The position numbers and the translations under genes were made by a program. Of a stretch of DNA of 64,000 nucleotides, positions 45,411 through 60,050 are shown one piece after another. How positions within the stretch are numbered: the stretch's first letter is position 1; each line of letters starts with the position of its first letter. This DNA is from Caprimulgus europaeus. Its lineage: Eukaryota; Chordata; Aves; Caprimulgiformes; Caprimulgidae. The stretch is from positions 26,618,015-26,682,014 of the forward strand of contig OU015528.1 of assembly GCA_907165065.1 (NCBI GenBank), in the 5' to 3' direction. The notes below the pieces were generated by a model. That model was not told the DNA's origin and made no database searches. It was given only the letters and a program-made list of their open reading frames with translations.

Positions 45411-48400
45411 GAAAAGCCAGCCAGTGTCACCAGAGCTATACATTCTACAGAAAGGGACAAAGGGTATTTTAAGTTTTCATTTTAAAATGGCTTCATGAAG
45501 CAAAGAGGTGCTGTGTGGAGACAGCAACTAGCAGTAGTCATTCCTGTAATGTCAGCCCTCCAGTGAACTTATTTGAACTTCCAGAAGAAACAAAAACACC
45601 CTGTCTTTGTTTTTCTACAAGTTTTGTCTTATTTCAAAAAACATCTTTGACATTTAGTACAAGCTTCCGTGAAGGGGAAGAACTGCCTACATTTTAAAGA
45701 GACTTTTTAAGATTGAAGCAACATGAGATGAGAATAATTTTATTTACCTCCCTAGGCTTTCCTTGAGCCAGCAATCCTGCCAAATCTTAGCTTGCTCTGG
45801 TCACAACACAAACATTGAACTATGGAATATCAATTGCAGACAGTTGCCAGTATTGTCAGCTTTTTGTATTCCTACACTACTCCTTACATGCTGGGGTACA
45901 GACAGCATGCTATCCACTCCGAGGCAAAAGAAGTGCTACCTTATCAATATAAGCTTCCTAAAATTTATGCTAGAAGACCTAAAAACCAAAAATCCCAGAT
46001 GACCACAGACTGTCATCCCCTGAAGGCATGCGTCATGTGGCCAGACACGATTAGAATGTGATAAGAAAAGAATTTTAAAGACACTAAAGATCACGTACAG
46101 GAAGCAGCTTCAGGGTTATATCTTATCAAGCCAATCCACTTTTAGCTTGGTAAATAAGAAGAAATGATCAGTCAGAGAAAATACTCAGTTAGTACCTGCA
46201 GTAAGACATCTATTCTATGTTCCAAATAAAAGTATCTGTACTTTCAAATGCAAAGCGTATTTGCTAAGAAATTTTAGTAAGCATAAGAAAAAACCTATTT
46301 AAGAAGTAATGGCCAGTTCCATTCCTCCCTTGTTCTGAAGGTCTCTATTTGTCAGTCATATTCATTACTTGGCAAAATTATTTCTAGCCATTTTTTACTC
46401 AAACTCTTCTGGTGTAAAATATGGGCAACTTTGACCCATGAAGTCAAGTTTCTTGAGCAGGTTGCTCAAGAGCAAGATGATACAGGCATTACACACAGAA
46501 CCTTACATACTGAATCCTGAAGCACTCCAACTGCTGCTGATGTTCAAAGGACTGGCATCTCAGACACAACTGATTTACTTTTATTATTTCCTCACATATT
46601 AAAAAAAAAAAATAATTCATTTTTTTTCCCCCCAGCTTCTCATTCAGGCATGCATCAGCTGATGAAAACAGAATGCTAATGGAATAATATTCAAAAATTT
46701 CAGGTTTGCTTTCCTTTTTAAAAGCAGTACTGCAGACCTTCTATATGGCAATTTTGATGCCTCATGATTGCACAATAAAACTAGCACCAGGGGCTGAGCA
46801 ACGCTTCACTGAAAGAAAGCTGTCACTCAAGTGACCTCACATTTTCTAGAAGCTCACAGGAGTCAACCATTTTTACTTTTCAGTTGGGTGTGCTGGTGGT
46901 TTGTATTTACTTACTTACCCTTTGCAGCTGGCATTTAAGTACTTCCCAGACTTTCCACATTTGTACATATTCCACACCAGTAAGCCCTGTGATTTGGAAA
47001 CCTGTTCTTAAAAGTCTCTCATTACATGCTAAGTTTCAATCCATTTTAACACCTTATAAGATGCTCAGTCCCACTGGTCTAACTCCCTGTCACCCAATGG
47101 CCAAGCTACATATTAGGTAATGTACATTTCAGAGTAGCTCTTGCTTTGACATCCATATATGGTGCTTTTGCGCAGTCAAAAGGCAACTAGGAACGGACTC
47201 TGCTCAAACACAGAACAGGGTGACAACAGCAATAAAAGAGACCTTACAGGAGGCCCAGGAATTGCTTCAATTTTTCCAGTATGAGAGAGTGGAACAGCAT
47301 GATCCCAACAGCAGTTTATTCCTATAACAAACTGATAACTGGGTGTGAACAACATTAGACAAGGACTAGAGATATACAATTAAAAACTGTCATTTTTGTG
47401 CAATTATAGTTTTTTAGGACAGAGAAGACAGTAGAATCGCATAGCAATAGCTGTACTTAGAGTCTGCATAGAATTGGATACATCTGCAACAACTGGGTGG
47501 AAAGGACATGGACGAAAAATGCAGAAGGAGGACAGAAGGACTCCTCGAGGAGGTTAAAGTGCTGCTACACACAAATGCCCTGTTAAGCACTGACCCAGGA
47601 TTTGTGCACCATGTGGGAGAATGTTAATTGTTTACAGGTACTCAGGGCTGGAAGACTTGGATGAATACCAGGAAGCAGCATTGAGAAAGTCCATTGTACA
47701 ATTAAGAAGGGAGAGGAATTGCTGAAGGAGGCACTTTCATCTAAGCCCATCCTGCTAGGTCCTAACCTAATTATTTACCACTAAGGGTTTCCTTTCCCAA
47801 GATTGAATTCAAGGAAGAAAAAAAGACTCCCAAAAGAATGTTTTCATTCTCTTGTGGGAAGAAGGGTACAAAAGGAGACAGGTCTTGTTTGGTGTAGCAC
47901 TAGCCAGTATTTGTAGAAGATAAAAAAAGCCTTCTGCTTTATCTGAGAATGACTTCAACGCCTGCCACTCAGGTGATTCACTGTTAGCACCTCTGTCTCA
48001 CAGACCCATCAGAAGGTCTATAAAGCTAGTAACACTATTCACATTAACAGGATAATGCTCACAAGGATTTAGCTTAAAAACCTCAAACCATGTGCCTAAA
48101 ATGCTAAGAAAACCACTGTTTTGTTTTTAAACAACATTTTGGTCAAGTTGGCCAGATGCTTAAATTCTGCAGTGCCAACAATTCCTCCCTATTTCTTTTC
48201 TGCAGAAGATTTCCTGAATATTTAATATTTTGCCTAACTGTAATTCTTCAGACTAGTTTAACCCAGGTGGTAGAGTTCACCCTGCAGGCATCACAGGGTT
48301 CAGCGCTTGACAGCTTTAATCCACAAACCTTCTGGCTGCAGGGTGTACAGACTGTCATCCTTTCTTTTGTTTGCCAGGTGAGTCCCATCCCTCCCTTATT

Positions 48401-49529
48401 TGATGTTTACCCTGCATCCGCAGAAAGATATGGACACTGTCATTGGATGGCACAACCCACCTGGAGTCTCAGTGACCTCCTGGTGTGCCTCTTTTCCTTC
48501 TAAGGCCATTGGAGGGACCCTGTGGCAGCTGCAGCCTGCACTCCTGGCAGGACTACTCCACAAGCCTGAATTTAGCACCTGCCCATCCATCCTTCAAAAG
48601 GAGGACCAACAGTTACTGACCTCAACCAGCCTCCTCACGATTAGAAACAAAATGCATTTCTCCTGCAGTCTCAGGCAGGTCCATCTCACTCCCATACCTT
48701 CAGGACAGGCTCACTTCAGCACAAAAGCTCCCCAGGAATGAGATGATAAGGAAGCTCTCCTTTGGCCATTCAGCAGAGCCCACTTCTTCCTCCCACTGCT
48801 GTGTCTTGGCCTGGTTAAACTGGTTTGGGCAGCTTACTTATGGGCTTGGAGAGAGACATCAAAGTCCTGGGGTTTCTTCCTTGTCTCCTGTGTTTGTGGA
48901 GCAGCTGTTTTCAGGCTCCTGCCTCCATCTACACCCTCAGACCATCTACACCCCCACAGAGCTGCCACCACAATGACAGGTGACACACCTTGTCCTGTCA
49001 GGAGGTCTTCTGGGGAACGAAAGCCTGGTGAGGAAGAGCTCACCCTCCAGGTAGGAGTGTCACAGCCTGCAGGGCTCCTGCCGTCTCCCTCTGGTCAGCC
49101 AGGGCAACCTGAGGCCAAAGGCTTCCTTTCGCTTCACATTCTCCAGCTCTACCCGCAGAGTCACATCTGTCTCCTCCCAACAGAAAAAATGAAGCAAGAT
49201 GTCAGCCCAACAGATGTGCACCTAAACATATCTCTGAGCCCATGGGCTGGGACCTCCAGGCTTGTCCCCTTTTCCTTCATGTTTCAGTACAATTTTGGGC
49301 AGTGGCAAATTAACACAGATACAAAACAAGCAGAGGAATGGAAAAAAATAGCGAGTCCTCTGTTTTTTCCATTGGCAGGTTGCTATCTGTCCTTCAAATC
49401 CCTTTATTTGACTCATTTCAAGTAGAATTATAATAACTGGCGAGAAATGGAAAAGCACACTTTCTACTTTGCTCTCAGTGTCACAGCAAACAAGTCTGAA
49501 ACTTCAGTCTTGAAATACAGTCAGGCAGA

Positions 49530-49950
49530 AGTGCTTCGAGCGCCGCAAAGCGCACCGAAAAAAGCAGGAGCCATCTCATCCAGCACTGCTCACACCATCT
49601 TCTCCTGCAAGGCCGCAGCGGCAGCTTCCGCAGCGCCGGGCGAGGCTGCCCCGGGGCCCCGCGCCACTGCCGCGGCTCCGGGCATGGCCGCGGCCGGGCC
49701 CCAGCCGGGCTCACGACCAGCGAACGGGCGCCATCTCGCGGGTGCGCGGCCCCAGCACCGCCGGCCATGAGCTCTCTCTCCACAGCCCCGGTCAGCCAGC
49801 GCACCTCCGGCCATCTTGTAGTCCGTACGCGGCCCGCGCCGGGCCGGACCTGGCTGCTGCCCTCCCGGTGGCAACAGCCCGCCTCTCAGCCTTTCCCTGG
49901 GGTCACCGGCTGCACGGGAGCCGGGGCTGGCACGGAAACACTAGTCTGGT
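49530..49950. promoter_or_regulatory. CpG island with YY1-like motifs, candidate intragenic promoter
   Basis: About 400 bp of dense CpG sequence stands alone in AT-rich intron. On the minus strand it contains AAGATGGCC (plus positions 49,811-49,817 ccatctt) and GAGATGGCG (49,731-49,737). These resemble the YY1 element often found just downstream of housekeeping transcription starts. A minus-strand transcript would run in the same direction as PRICKLE1. The Ala/Arg/Gly-rich frames here look compositional, and no protein was recognised. Confidence 0.45.
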
Positions 49951-50349
49951 TTTCTTCGCAAAACCAGTAAAGTCGTTAGAACTCAGGCCCCCTATTTTTA
50001 GTATTTCAGTGCAAATGTCCACGACTGTCATTAATTCTGCATATTTTTTTATCTGTGTAGTTTCAAGGCGACTATTCCAAGCATGTCTCCTGCACTGACT
50101 TGAGATCCGCCTTCTCCGGCCGGTACGCTCTGCCCTCCATGCTGGTAATGCACCTTCCGGCGCTGGCCCAACAGCTGCGGGAACACTTCATTTGTGGAGA
50201 TCATCCCCAAGCTAAAGTTCAGAAACACCAGTTTAACCACAAGCCCGAAAGATCCCAGCCTTTTTTAGAAGTGTGCTGGGTGTGCATCTACTGTGTTACA
50301 GCTGCAGTGTGCGCACGCAGCCTCGTGGGTCTTCCAAGGTGTTTTTACT

Positions 50350-53300
50350 AAATAGGGCCAATTATCAGAAATTGAGAGATAATTATAACTTGCCTTGTAG
50401 TCCTCCTCATACTTATTTTATTCCATAAAGCACTGCAGAACAAACTAATTTGTAGATGAGGACTGGAACTGTTTCATTGGAAAGAAAATTGAGGCCACCA
50501 GAATGCTGCTAAGACATCAGTGTTACAAAACTGTCTTTAAATAGTAATTTTGGAAGGATGTCAAGACATATTTTCTATGCACCCCTCCACAGTGCAGCAG
50601 TATTTAATCATTTTTACCTTCCTTAAACAGGACAAAGTCAGATAAAACTTGCTGGCATTACACTGCTTTACTCCCCCCCTCACCCCCTTACACACTTTTG
50701 TCCTTAACACATACATATTCTTAAAGAGTCTTAATCACTTTCTTACAGTGTACACTATGACACAGACCTGTAACTGAATAGAAGGATTACTAAAGAGTAA
50801 TCTAGTCACACATTTTTGCTTACTGCCACAGAAGACATCGGTGTCAAGCACCTCTGAGGCCTCTTGTCAGAAAGTATTTGAGAGACATGCATTGCAGCTT
50901 CCACAGTAATACTACTAGAAGAGCTTAAAAACTCTTCAAAAATGGTATGACAGAATGAGTCTCAAAGCCATCAGATTAAAAATTAATAAAACCTGCCATC
51001 AGGAGGACCACCTGCACACCTCTGTATTCAGAAGGCTGCCAGTTCCCTCCTCCACAACAAGGACTGCTCTACCAGAGCCAAGCTGAGAAGCATCCAACTG
51101 AGAAGAGCTTATTTGATCGGCAACCACATGTATCCCTATTACAAACCCTTCTCTGCCCCTGCCCATATCAGCTACAGAGAAGCACTACTGCATACGATCA
51201 CAGCAGTAGTGAACACCACACCTTGGTTTAGTCTCCCATCATCATGCCACCTCACTGTTGGACAACTATACTTCAAAAAAGCCACAATCAATTCACTATG
51301 ATAAATCAACTACCTAAAATGCTTGATTTTTTCCCATGGTAAGTAATGCAAAACCTAGCAGGGACAAGGGAGAACTCACTATTGGAATTAATAGCTGTGG
51401 CTGGGAATCCACACTGAAGATGGTGGTCTGCCACACTACAAACCTCTGCAGTACAGCAGTCTCCTGTGGCCTCTCCTGTCCCTGATGCTTCACTGATACA
51501 AAAGGCCAACACATACTAGCTGAGCAACCTACCGACTTTTTGGGGACACGTGGGATTAAAGTTGAAGGGGAAAGCTCAAGGATGGAACAGCACAAGAGGC
51601 TGTAATACCACAGGGTTTTCACTCTCACCATAACCAAGTTGCAGATAAATTTTAAGTGATATACTAAGTCTACCACACTCTTCAAGTTTTAAGAGATTCC
51701 CTTATGGATAACTGCAATTTGCTACTCAAGTAGAAAACAAAAATTCAAATAAGCCAATAAATCTGCTCCAAGTTAGACTGCATTACAAGAGTCAACTATT
51801 TCATGTTATTTTTTTTTAAACTACAAAAAGAGGTAGTCAAAGGAATATTTCAGTTAGGTACAGAATGCTGCATTAATTTGAAAAACTAAGTAGTGGTAGA
51901 AGTTGGAGCCTGTTGCACTGGTTAATGAATGAGGTGACTGTTTTCAAAGATATCCACACATGTATAGATCATAGCTAGCATGAACAGCTTTTACAGCACT
52001 GCTGTATAATCTCATACAGTTATTTGACTACTGATGGTAATTAAGGACCATAATCCATTGCCAAAAAATAAACAAATATAAGCAACCACCAAAAATTAGG
52101 CAATGGTAGAAACTCTGTGTGAATATTCCAGGTTTATTGCCAAGTACTTAGTGTTTAGAGAAAATCTGAAGTTAAACTATGTCCTTGAGTATGTACAAAA
52201 CATAAGAATGGAGCCAAACACTTTACAAGGGCAGAAAAAACAACAATAACCAAGAAAGTTTTGTTTATATAGAATTAGTATCATGAACCTGGATAATGAG
52301 GAACAAGATTCACAGATTAGAATTACTAAAGCAATAGGAAACCACAAAGAAAGTTTAAGTTGTATGGATAGAGCAAATCCAGCCTTCTTTCCTTTGGGAC
52401 TTGCACAGGAATACACCTACACCCCAGACTTCTTGTAGGATCTGGCTCTAGTAAGGTAAGTACTTTACCATGCATATTGTTTATTAACTACCAAAAATGA
52501 GGTAGTACTGAGGCATTAAATAAAATAAATAAGCATCATGATTAGGGGTATGAGCTGTAATGTATTATATATGAAAATGAAACATTATGTACGAAGAGAA
52601 ACAAGCATAGCAACTGATACCTAAACCTAAAGTCACAGTGGCACATTGAACAATTTCAGGTTAACCAGACTCACTTAAAAATAGAAAGCAGAGGCTGGGC
52701 TCTTCTCTCACCCCATTTTACATGTCTTTACTTCCATTGATTTCAAGTGGAGTTCTTCACAATTTATGCCATTGTGAGAGGAGAATCAAGCCTTGTGTGT
52801 TTGAAAGGAAACAGCAGACATGTTTCCCACCAGAGTGCAGTGGGAGATTTTAAAAAAACACAAGTATATGAACTGTGAAACTGGCAGAGTACACAAGCAA
52901 AGGCAGGCAAAGAGGCTCTAGCTGGGGGTGGTGGTGGGGAACTTGCAGCTTACAAAAAAAGCCAAAAAAACTGCCACCCAGGGTTTTTTTTTCATTGTTG
53001 ATGTATTTTGTTTTTTTAAAAGATTTGGGATTGGTATTAAGAAGTCAGAAGCCCAGTCACTAAACTGGCTTTACAATAAAATTTTAGAAATAAATATTGC
53101 ATTTTATTTCTGATAGGCATTGACTTATATTTTCCTACCGTTTACTCTATAAAATTAGGAGCAGGTCTCTTTTCTTTACAAAGGACACAGTCTTTCCATT
53201 CCAAGAAACTGTGAAGCTTGGGGGGAGGTCTGAACTATTTGCATCACTAGAAATGGTGCCTAACCATCGCTCACATCCAAGCTCAAACAGATGATCTTCT

Positions 53301-56300
53301 AAAAACTCGTCAGGATCATCCAGACAACTAATATGACAGCACTTAGAAAGAGTAACACTTGGGACTGGAACTCAAGTCAGACAAAGTACTAGATGACTTA
53401 CAGGTGACCAAACCACTTCATGGCTCAGACCTATGGCACAACAGAAGCTACAGCCTTATGGCTCATTTTTTTGGGGTAGCAGCACATGGTTAGGAAGCTC
53501 CTCTGTCATCATCCCAGTGAGCAACTCTGTGCACCAACACAAACGTTGTACTAGTCTGTACTGGTTCAGGAAGCTCACTTAAACCAAAAAGCAAGAAAAT
53601 CCCCAAACGTTTTCAAAGCATCTCTACATCCCTGCCAACACAACTAAGCAACAGTGCAAGGAAAACAGCTTGAGTATTTTACAAAAGGAACACAGACTTA
53701 TCTCATTGTTTTATCAGGTTTATATACCATAGCAATGCAATACAGAAGTCACTCATACTCAGAGTACAACACCAACAGAATATTACTATAACTGCCTGAT
53801 CAGAAATGCTTTTTCCCTCATCTTCACTTGTGCGCACAACCGGTGTCACAACTCGCATACAGGTTTTTGAGTCTCCCCCTGCACTCCAATAGGAAGATGT
53901 ACCAGCAGTTTCCTTTCAAAAGCAAGTCTGTATTCTATTCTCACAACTGCATTAAATATTGGCTGATTTAGTATGCGACAAAGCAGGAAGAAGGTAAATG
54001 CACAGAACTGCAAAGAAGGATGACTTCTACCTGCGGAAAAAATATTGCATAATTCGAGATATACCTGCCGATTTTCATGAGACTTGTTCTTTCAAAGCAT
54101 CAGTCTCCTTCCAGAGGCCATGGGAAGGTGGAAAGAGACCCAAGAACAAATGCATATGCCCTTGAATATCCAACTCTGAGTATTTCAGAGGTAGCATTTA
54201 GATGCTGAACATCAACTTATACACATCAAAGTAAAAAACAAGTCTTTAATGAACAGGAGCCTGGTATCACCTTAATTCCTAAAAATAAGGCCACCAAGTA
54301 TACCTTTGTGCTACTATACCACAGTTAAAAGAGCCCTCATCATAACAGTACCTCTTTGCAGCATCAACTCCAGGCTAATAAGACATCAACTAATAGGTCG
54401 AAAAGCTTTATGAACAGCTACAATACCAAACAAGACAGACAGGGAGACATTAGAAACTAACCTACCAAAATTACAGCCTAAAAGGTGGCAGATTCAGAAC
54501 TATACAATAGAGCTCTGAGTGTCAGGGGAGATTTTGCAAAGAAACCTGAAAAGCAATAAATCTGCAGCAATGAAACAGACGTCTTCTTGTCACTGTGGTC
54601 ACTTCAGTTCAAATACCTGCATTGCTCAAGTTCAATATATTAACAGCTACTCTAAAACCATAGAGTTGCTCTTGCATGAAATCAACAGTTCTATGTAACT
54701 GGAAAATCACATACTGAGAAAGAAATGGGCTGTTAGCCTGGACAACTGAACTACAGCTTCACACCACCTGAAACCCCTTGCAAAGATTATCCAAGCAGAT
54801 TGTCTGTGTGAAAGGTCAGGGGGTAAAGCCTGACGTTTACTGGATTCACAAACAGCTAAATCAACCATTCAGCTCATTAACCTATTCAGCAGCATACCCT
54901 TCACTGCAATCATTTCCACAGTTTTTTGGCAGCTCACACTTGAGCCCAACAGCAGTACGTAGGGCTCCTTCTTACCATGCAGATGCTCTCTCCAGCCTCA
55001 CCCTGGTACCCAGCTCCCTTCCCCACAGCCTCCTCAGGGGTGGCCAACGCACCTCCACAAAGGGGAGCCGCACTCTGGGATCTGGCTGTGGAGAAAAGCT
55101 GCTTTAACACAACTGCTCGCTTTTCTAGGCGGCTCACATTTCTCCTGAACAGTGGTGGCACTTCCTAGTACATACCTGCTGAAATCCAAACCTACACTGA
55201 GCTGCTGGGAGGACAGAACAAAGCTGCATCCTGGGTAACAACATCCTTACTAGGCTGGAAGTTCTGTATCTTTCCGGTACCTCAGTACAGATGAGAGCCT
55301 GGGCTGCTTTCTACATCTTTGGCAGTACTCCAAGACATTCATTGGCTATTGGCCTGCCAAGCTGTTTAAGCTTGAAAGTTCCTTTGCACTTGCTTTATAC
55401 TATTAATTTTGTTAAATATAAACATATCCTCTATGGATCTTATTCCCATATTCCATATGCACAGAACAAACTCATTTCAGTCCTAGGATGAACAAGAACT
55501 CAATATTTATCACAGATCCACCATGCTTTGCAAACAAGGAAAAAACCCAAACCCTCTCACAATGAAGTTATCCATATCTTTCTGATGAACAAAGCATGAG
55601 AAAACAGTTCAAAGCTCTCAGAAAGCCATATGTATACTTTTACAAAAGACATCTGCAATTCACCAGTGATGTTCTAGATCTAGCATGATTCATCAGTCTG
55701 TATATAGAGATGCAAATACGCTAGGTTCAGACATTTCTTCAATGCCTTCATACAATTCATTTTAAAGTATTTAAATATTAGCATGTGAAGCTTTTCTTTT
55801 TCTATGAAAATACTGATTCCTGTAAGGAGGCTGAAATAAAGTAAAAATGTGTTAGTCCTAGAGTATGCACACAAACACATGCAATTTCGTTAGATAAACA
55901 CTTTTGAACTTCTGTGTGATTAACTGTAACAATTACAAAAAGAGATCTTTAGAAAACATCTTCACTAATGATGCACTAATTTTTAACATACTTGAAAACA
56001 AGTCATCTTTTACTGCAGTTAGACAAGTCTATCCACACTTGAAAGCACAAGGCAGCTTTCAATTTGTGCCATGGTTATCGGGCATTTGTGTTGCTGCCGA
56101 AATGGGACGTGGGGGAGGGCAGTGTCCAACTAGCCCATGTGCTCAACGGGTTGAGCAAGAGTGCCCAGGAGCCTTGACAGAGGATGTTGCTGAGCTAGCA
56201 CTATCTCAGTTACAGCAGTACCTTGCTAATGAAGAGATCAGGGGAGGGTAAGACACGTAAAGATGGAACAATTACAGCACTTGTGTCAGAGCTGGTTCAC

Positions 56301-59300
56301 ACTGCTCCAATGAGGAGTATGGGAATACAGCAGAGATGCACGCTTTGAGGAGTAGTACAGTAGTGTCTGTCTAGATACGTTTAAATGTTCAAACGCACAA
56401 TTCTTAACATATGAGTTTTTCATTCCAGTCTTTTTAAGACTGATGAGAGAAGATGCAGCTTTCCTACAGAACAAGAGGATGCAAGAATCCTACCATGCAG
56501 CACAATCTGAAGCCTACGTTGCTACATTAATAACTGCATCTATGTTTGTATTTTCTTTTTAAAGCACTCAAACACCTTTGGAAATAAAGATGTTTGGACA
56601 ACGAAGACTCCCTTTAAGAAAACTCAAGAGACTTAACCAGCTTAAAGGAAAATCTGTAAGTTTTATTATAAGCATCATTATATTGACATGCAGATTTTAA
56701 TCACGCTGGTTGCAATTATACAAATCAGTGATCAAATCCACTGAGAAATCAGTTTTTGTATACACCACATTAACACAAACATTAGACAGGGATTTGGCAC
56801 ATTGCTGTCAGAGAAGCCTAGTTCTGGTATAATGTAATATTAAGATCAGGGCTACTTGATGCAAGATTAAAAGGCAACAAGCTCAAAAAGGTGGTTATAA
56901 AAACATCACAGGAAAAGAAAAAGTATTTTAAATAAAAGCAAAGCAATAGTATTTCAGTATTTGATGGCAGTTGGAAATGCTTTTTTGGCATGCAGCTGCT
57001 TCATGAAGCCAATATTGTGTGTAACTGGAAACATTTCAAAAAAACAGAATTGTTACTAAAGTCAAAGACTGTAATTGCAAGCTGTTGGATCTGTGATTAG
57101 ATAAAGAGAGGGGCAGCTGAATAAAACTGTTCTAGATATAAGCCTACAAGCATGCTCCATAATACTCTTATCACTTTATTGCTAACTCGGTAGAACTAGA
57201 AAGCAAGGGAATGGGGAGCAGGGTAGAAGGAAAATGAAGGAGAGAAGCACACAAGGCAGAACAGCAAGAGCTATCAGGTGCTATAAATCAATGTTTCAAA
57301 CACAAACCTTAGACAGGAGTACATTACTTTGGTACAGAACAATTGAAATAACACAGTTCCAGCTTTTGCTGATGTATAATCCACTGGAAATGAAAGGCCT
57401 GCCTGAGAGACTGTCTACCCCAGGTTTACTACCCAGCAAAACACTCTGAGCTTGATAGGTTCACAATCATCTTGAAAAGCAACTCCCCAATCTTAGGGTT
57501 ATGTGTAAGAACTTTTAAGGAGTTAGCCTTCCAGGCAGAGTTCCAAGAAAAGGTAAGCTAGCAAAAAGCTGTCATTTACAGACATTTTAAAAATACTAAA
57601 AATGTTTGTATTGGCTTATACTTCTTGTATCTGAGCGCTTTACTTATTTTGTGCATTTAAAGAAAACCTCCTTGCACAAGAACATGCTTGAGAAGTAGTC
57701 AGTTGGTGCTGAGAAGTCATTTGCTCATTTAGTTTTGCCAAGAAAAAGTATAATGCATTTAGTGCACAATATAAACAAGCAAAATACAAAGAGGAAGAGT
57801 TATAGCAGACCACTTGTGAAATTTTCTTCAGTAACTGGAAATATCCTTTGACAATGAACGAGTAGCCAAAGAGCTGTTTCTGTAAAAAACGTGTAATTTT
57901 GGCAAATTTTGATCTGACAGTCTATTTGTGAATTTCTGCCAGAAATGCCACAACTTCAGTGTGTTATTACTTGCAAAACATGTTTCTTCCCATCATTCTT
58001 CAGCCATAAGGTGGGTGGGGGAAAGATGAGCGATAGCTGTGCTGTATCCCTCCAAGCTGGTTCTTCCCTTTATACAACTCCTAATCCAAACAGTTTAAGC
58101 ACACAAGTAAAAGCTACTCATTTCTGTAAACATTTCCAGGAGCAGGACCTAAGCATGCATGGCTTACACCAAGCATATACTAATGACTAGAGCTAACCTC
58201 AAGTTTACCTCTGTTTAAACAGCCTAAGCAGAAAACAGTACTGGCCAAACTGAAGCTTAAGCCTTAATACAAGGGGTAAACTGGATATTGATACAAGCCA
58301 CTTCATCATTATACAACTATATCATAATCAAGTATTCTTAACACAATATTATACTGTTCAACAGTTTTCCCAGAAAAACAAATGAAGGTTTGTAAATATA
58401 TATTAAAAAAATAATAAATGTTTCAGAGTATGTTTTTTTATCACAACAGGGATCTCTTTACTTCAGGAGGAGGTGGTGGTAGAAAACAGAAACAAAACCC
58501 AGCTTGTTTGTTTGTTTGAAGTGGACTTCACTTACAATTAACTCTGGAATGCACAAGACATGGCATCCAAGCAAACAGAGGCTTTAAATTTACACACGAC
58601 TCTCAGTCTGCTCTGTTAGAAGCTGTGTAGAGCAGCCACTGACAATATATTATGCAAGATCCATATTACAAAGACAAAGGACTTTTAGGCTAGGATCCAA
58701 AGGCTGCAGCATTAGAAAGGGTCAAAGCAATCTGCAAAGACATAATATGAACCAAAGCCATCTAAATTACTCTGTAAAATTTAGACATTCATTAGCATAG
58801 AGAAGTTTCACAGGAAAACAAAGTAAAAGCCATCTGATTTTCATATGCTAATTAAATATGCCAAATGCATTTAATCTCTTATTATAACCATAGGGGGAGA
58901 CAGACCGAACTCTTGGAAGTTCTGTAAAGCCAGGTCATTAGCGCGCCGAGTCATTCTTCAGATCTCCTCCTTATATACAAATTTACATTCCCAACTTATT
59001 ATACACGTAAGTAAAACATGGCTCCCCCTACCCCGCCCCCTCCATTTCTCCTTCTTCAGAAGACACTTGCTATCTCCTACTCCTGTATTCTAAACATCTC
59101 ATTAAATGTTATAAAGAACTCATTTGCTAGGGGAAAAAAAAAAAGCACAGAAGCCGTTTGCCAAAAGCCCAAGTTAAACGCCTCAGTCCCCCTAAGACAT
59201 AGAATAAACTAGTTGAAAGTCAGATTAATAACATTCTTGCACATATGCATGAAAATCCATGCACAGCTTTCACTTTTAAGTTCAGATGACATTTCTAGAC

Positions 59301-60050
59301 ATTTCTTGCCCTTCCAAACAAGAAAAAGCTTCTGATGTTTACATAAGGTTCTTCTTGCTTAATAAATCTTAAGTTGAAACAGATTTTTTTCTTTTTTTTT
59401 AACAATTACCTTCTTCAGACTTATCATACTACAGGATATTCAGAAAAACCAGACTCTCCTGTTGCTTTTACCCACATCTGACTCCAATCTTAATAGTTTA
59501 GCTATTAACCCTGTAAGGTCCCCCCCCACATACACACCTTGCCCAGTTGATGTTAAAATTTTTGTATGACTGATCTGGGCTTACTCATTACAAAACCTTT
59601 TGTTATAAAGAAAGAGAGCAGCTCCGTGGACCTTGATTTACAGGACACAATTAACCGTGTTGTTGGCAGAACTGCACCAGCCCGGCTCATCCGGGGCTCT
59701 GCGGTGAGAAGCGAAAGAATCCATCACTGCAGCCAGAGTAACTGTTGTCCTTCTCTCCTTTCCTCTTCCTTCCCTCCCCAAGACCATTCTGACCTGCTGA
59801 CATTTTGGGATGAAAACCTGGCCCCTGTGATATACCTGTACTATAGAGAAGTAATACAAATAACAGTAATTCCTCCTAAAAATAATAAAGGCTAGAGCTG
59901 AAGGGGGGAAAACACGTCCTGCTGGACAACCTCAGCAGTCACTCCGAGTTTGCCACGCAAACCACGCTGTTTAAAGACCTCGGTGACCAGCTCAAACAAC
60001 GAAAACGGGGAACTCTGCCAGCAGTGACGCTAGCCATTTATTTTTGCCAC
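50350..60050. other. Intronic DNA, no gene seen
   Basis: AT-rich sequence. A short (GTTT)n run lies near 58,507. Frames here, such as 55,904-56,251 on the plus strand, show no domains or splice context. Confidence 0.65.

Larger units (their letters stand above)
39700..49430. other. Intronic DNA, no gene seen
   Basis: This is AT-rich with many homopolymer tracts: A15 at 41,171-41,185, T16 at 41,309-41,324, T17 at 44,750-44,766, T23 at 45,234-45,256 and A17 at 45,394-45,410. Patches at 42.6-42.85 and 43.46-43.83 kb have more balanced composition and frames of about 90-120 codons, but no recognised family. Confidence 0.6.

Noticed and set aside
48156..49425. Three plus-strand frames of 113-150 codons in series
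   Set aside because: They lie in different frames with no conserved motif or clear splice sites linking them.
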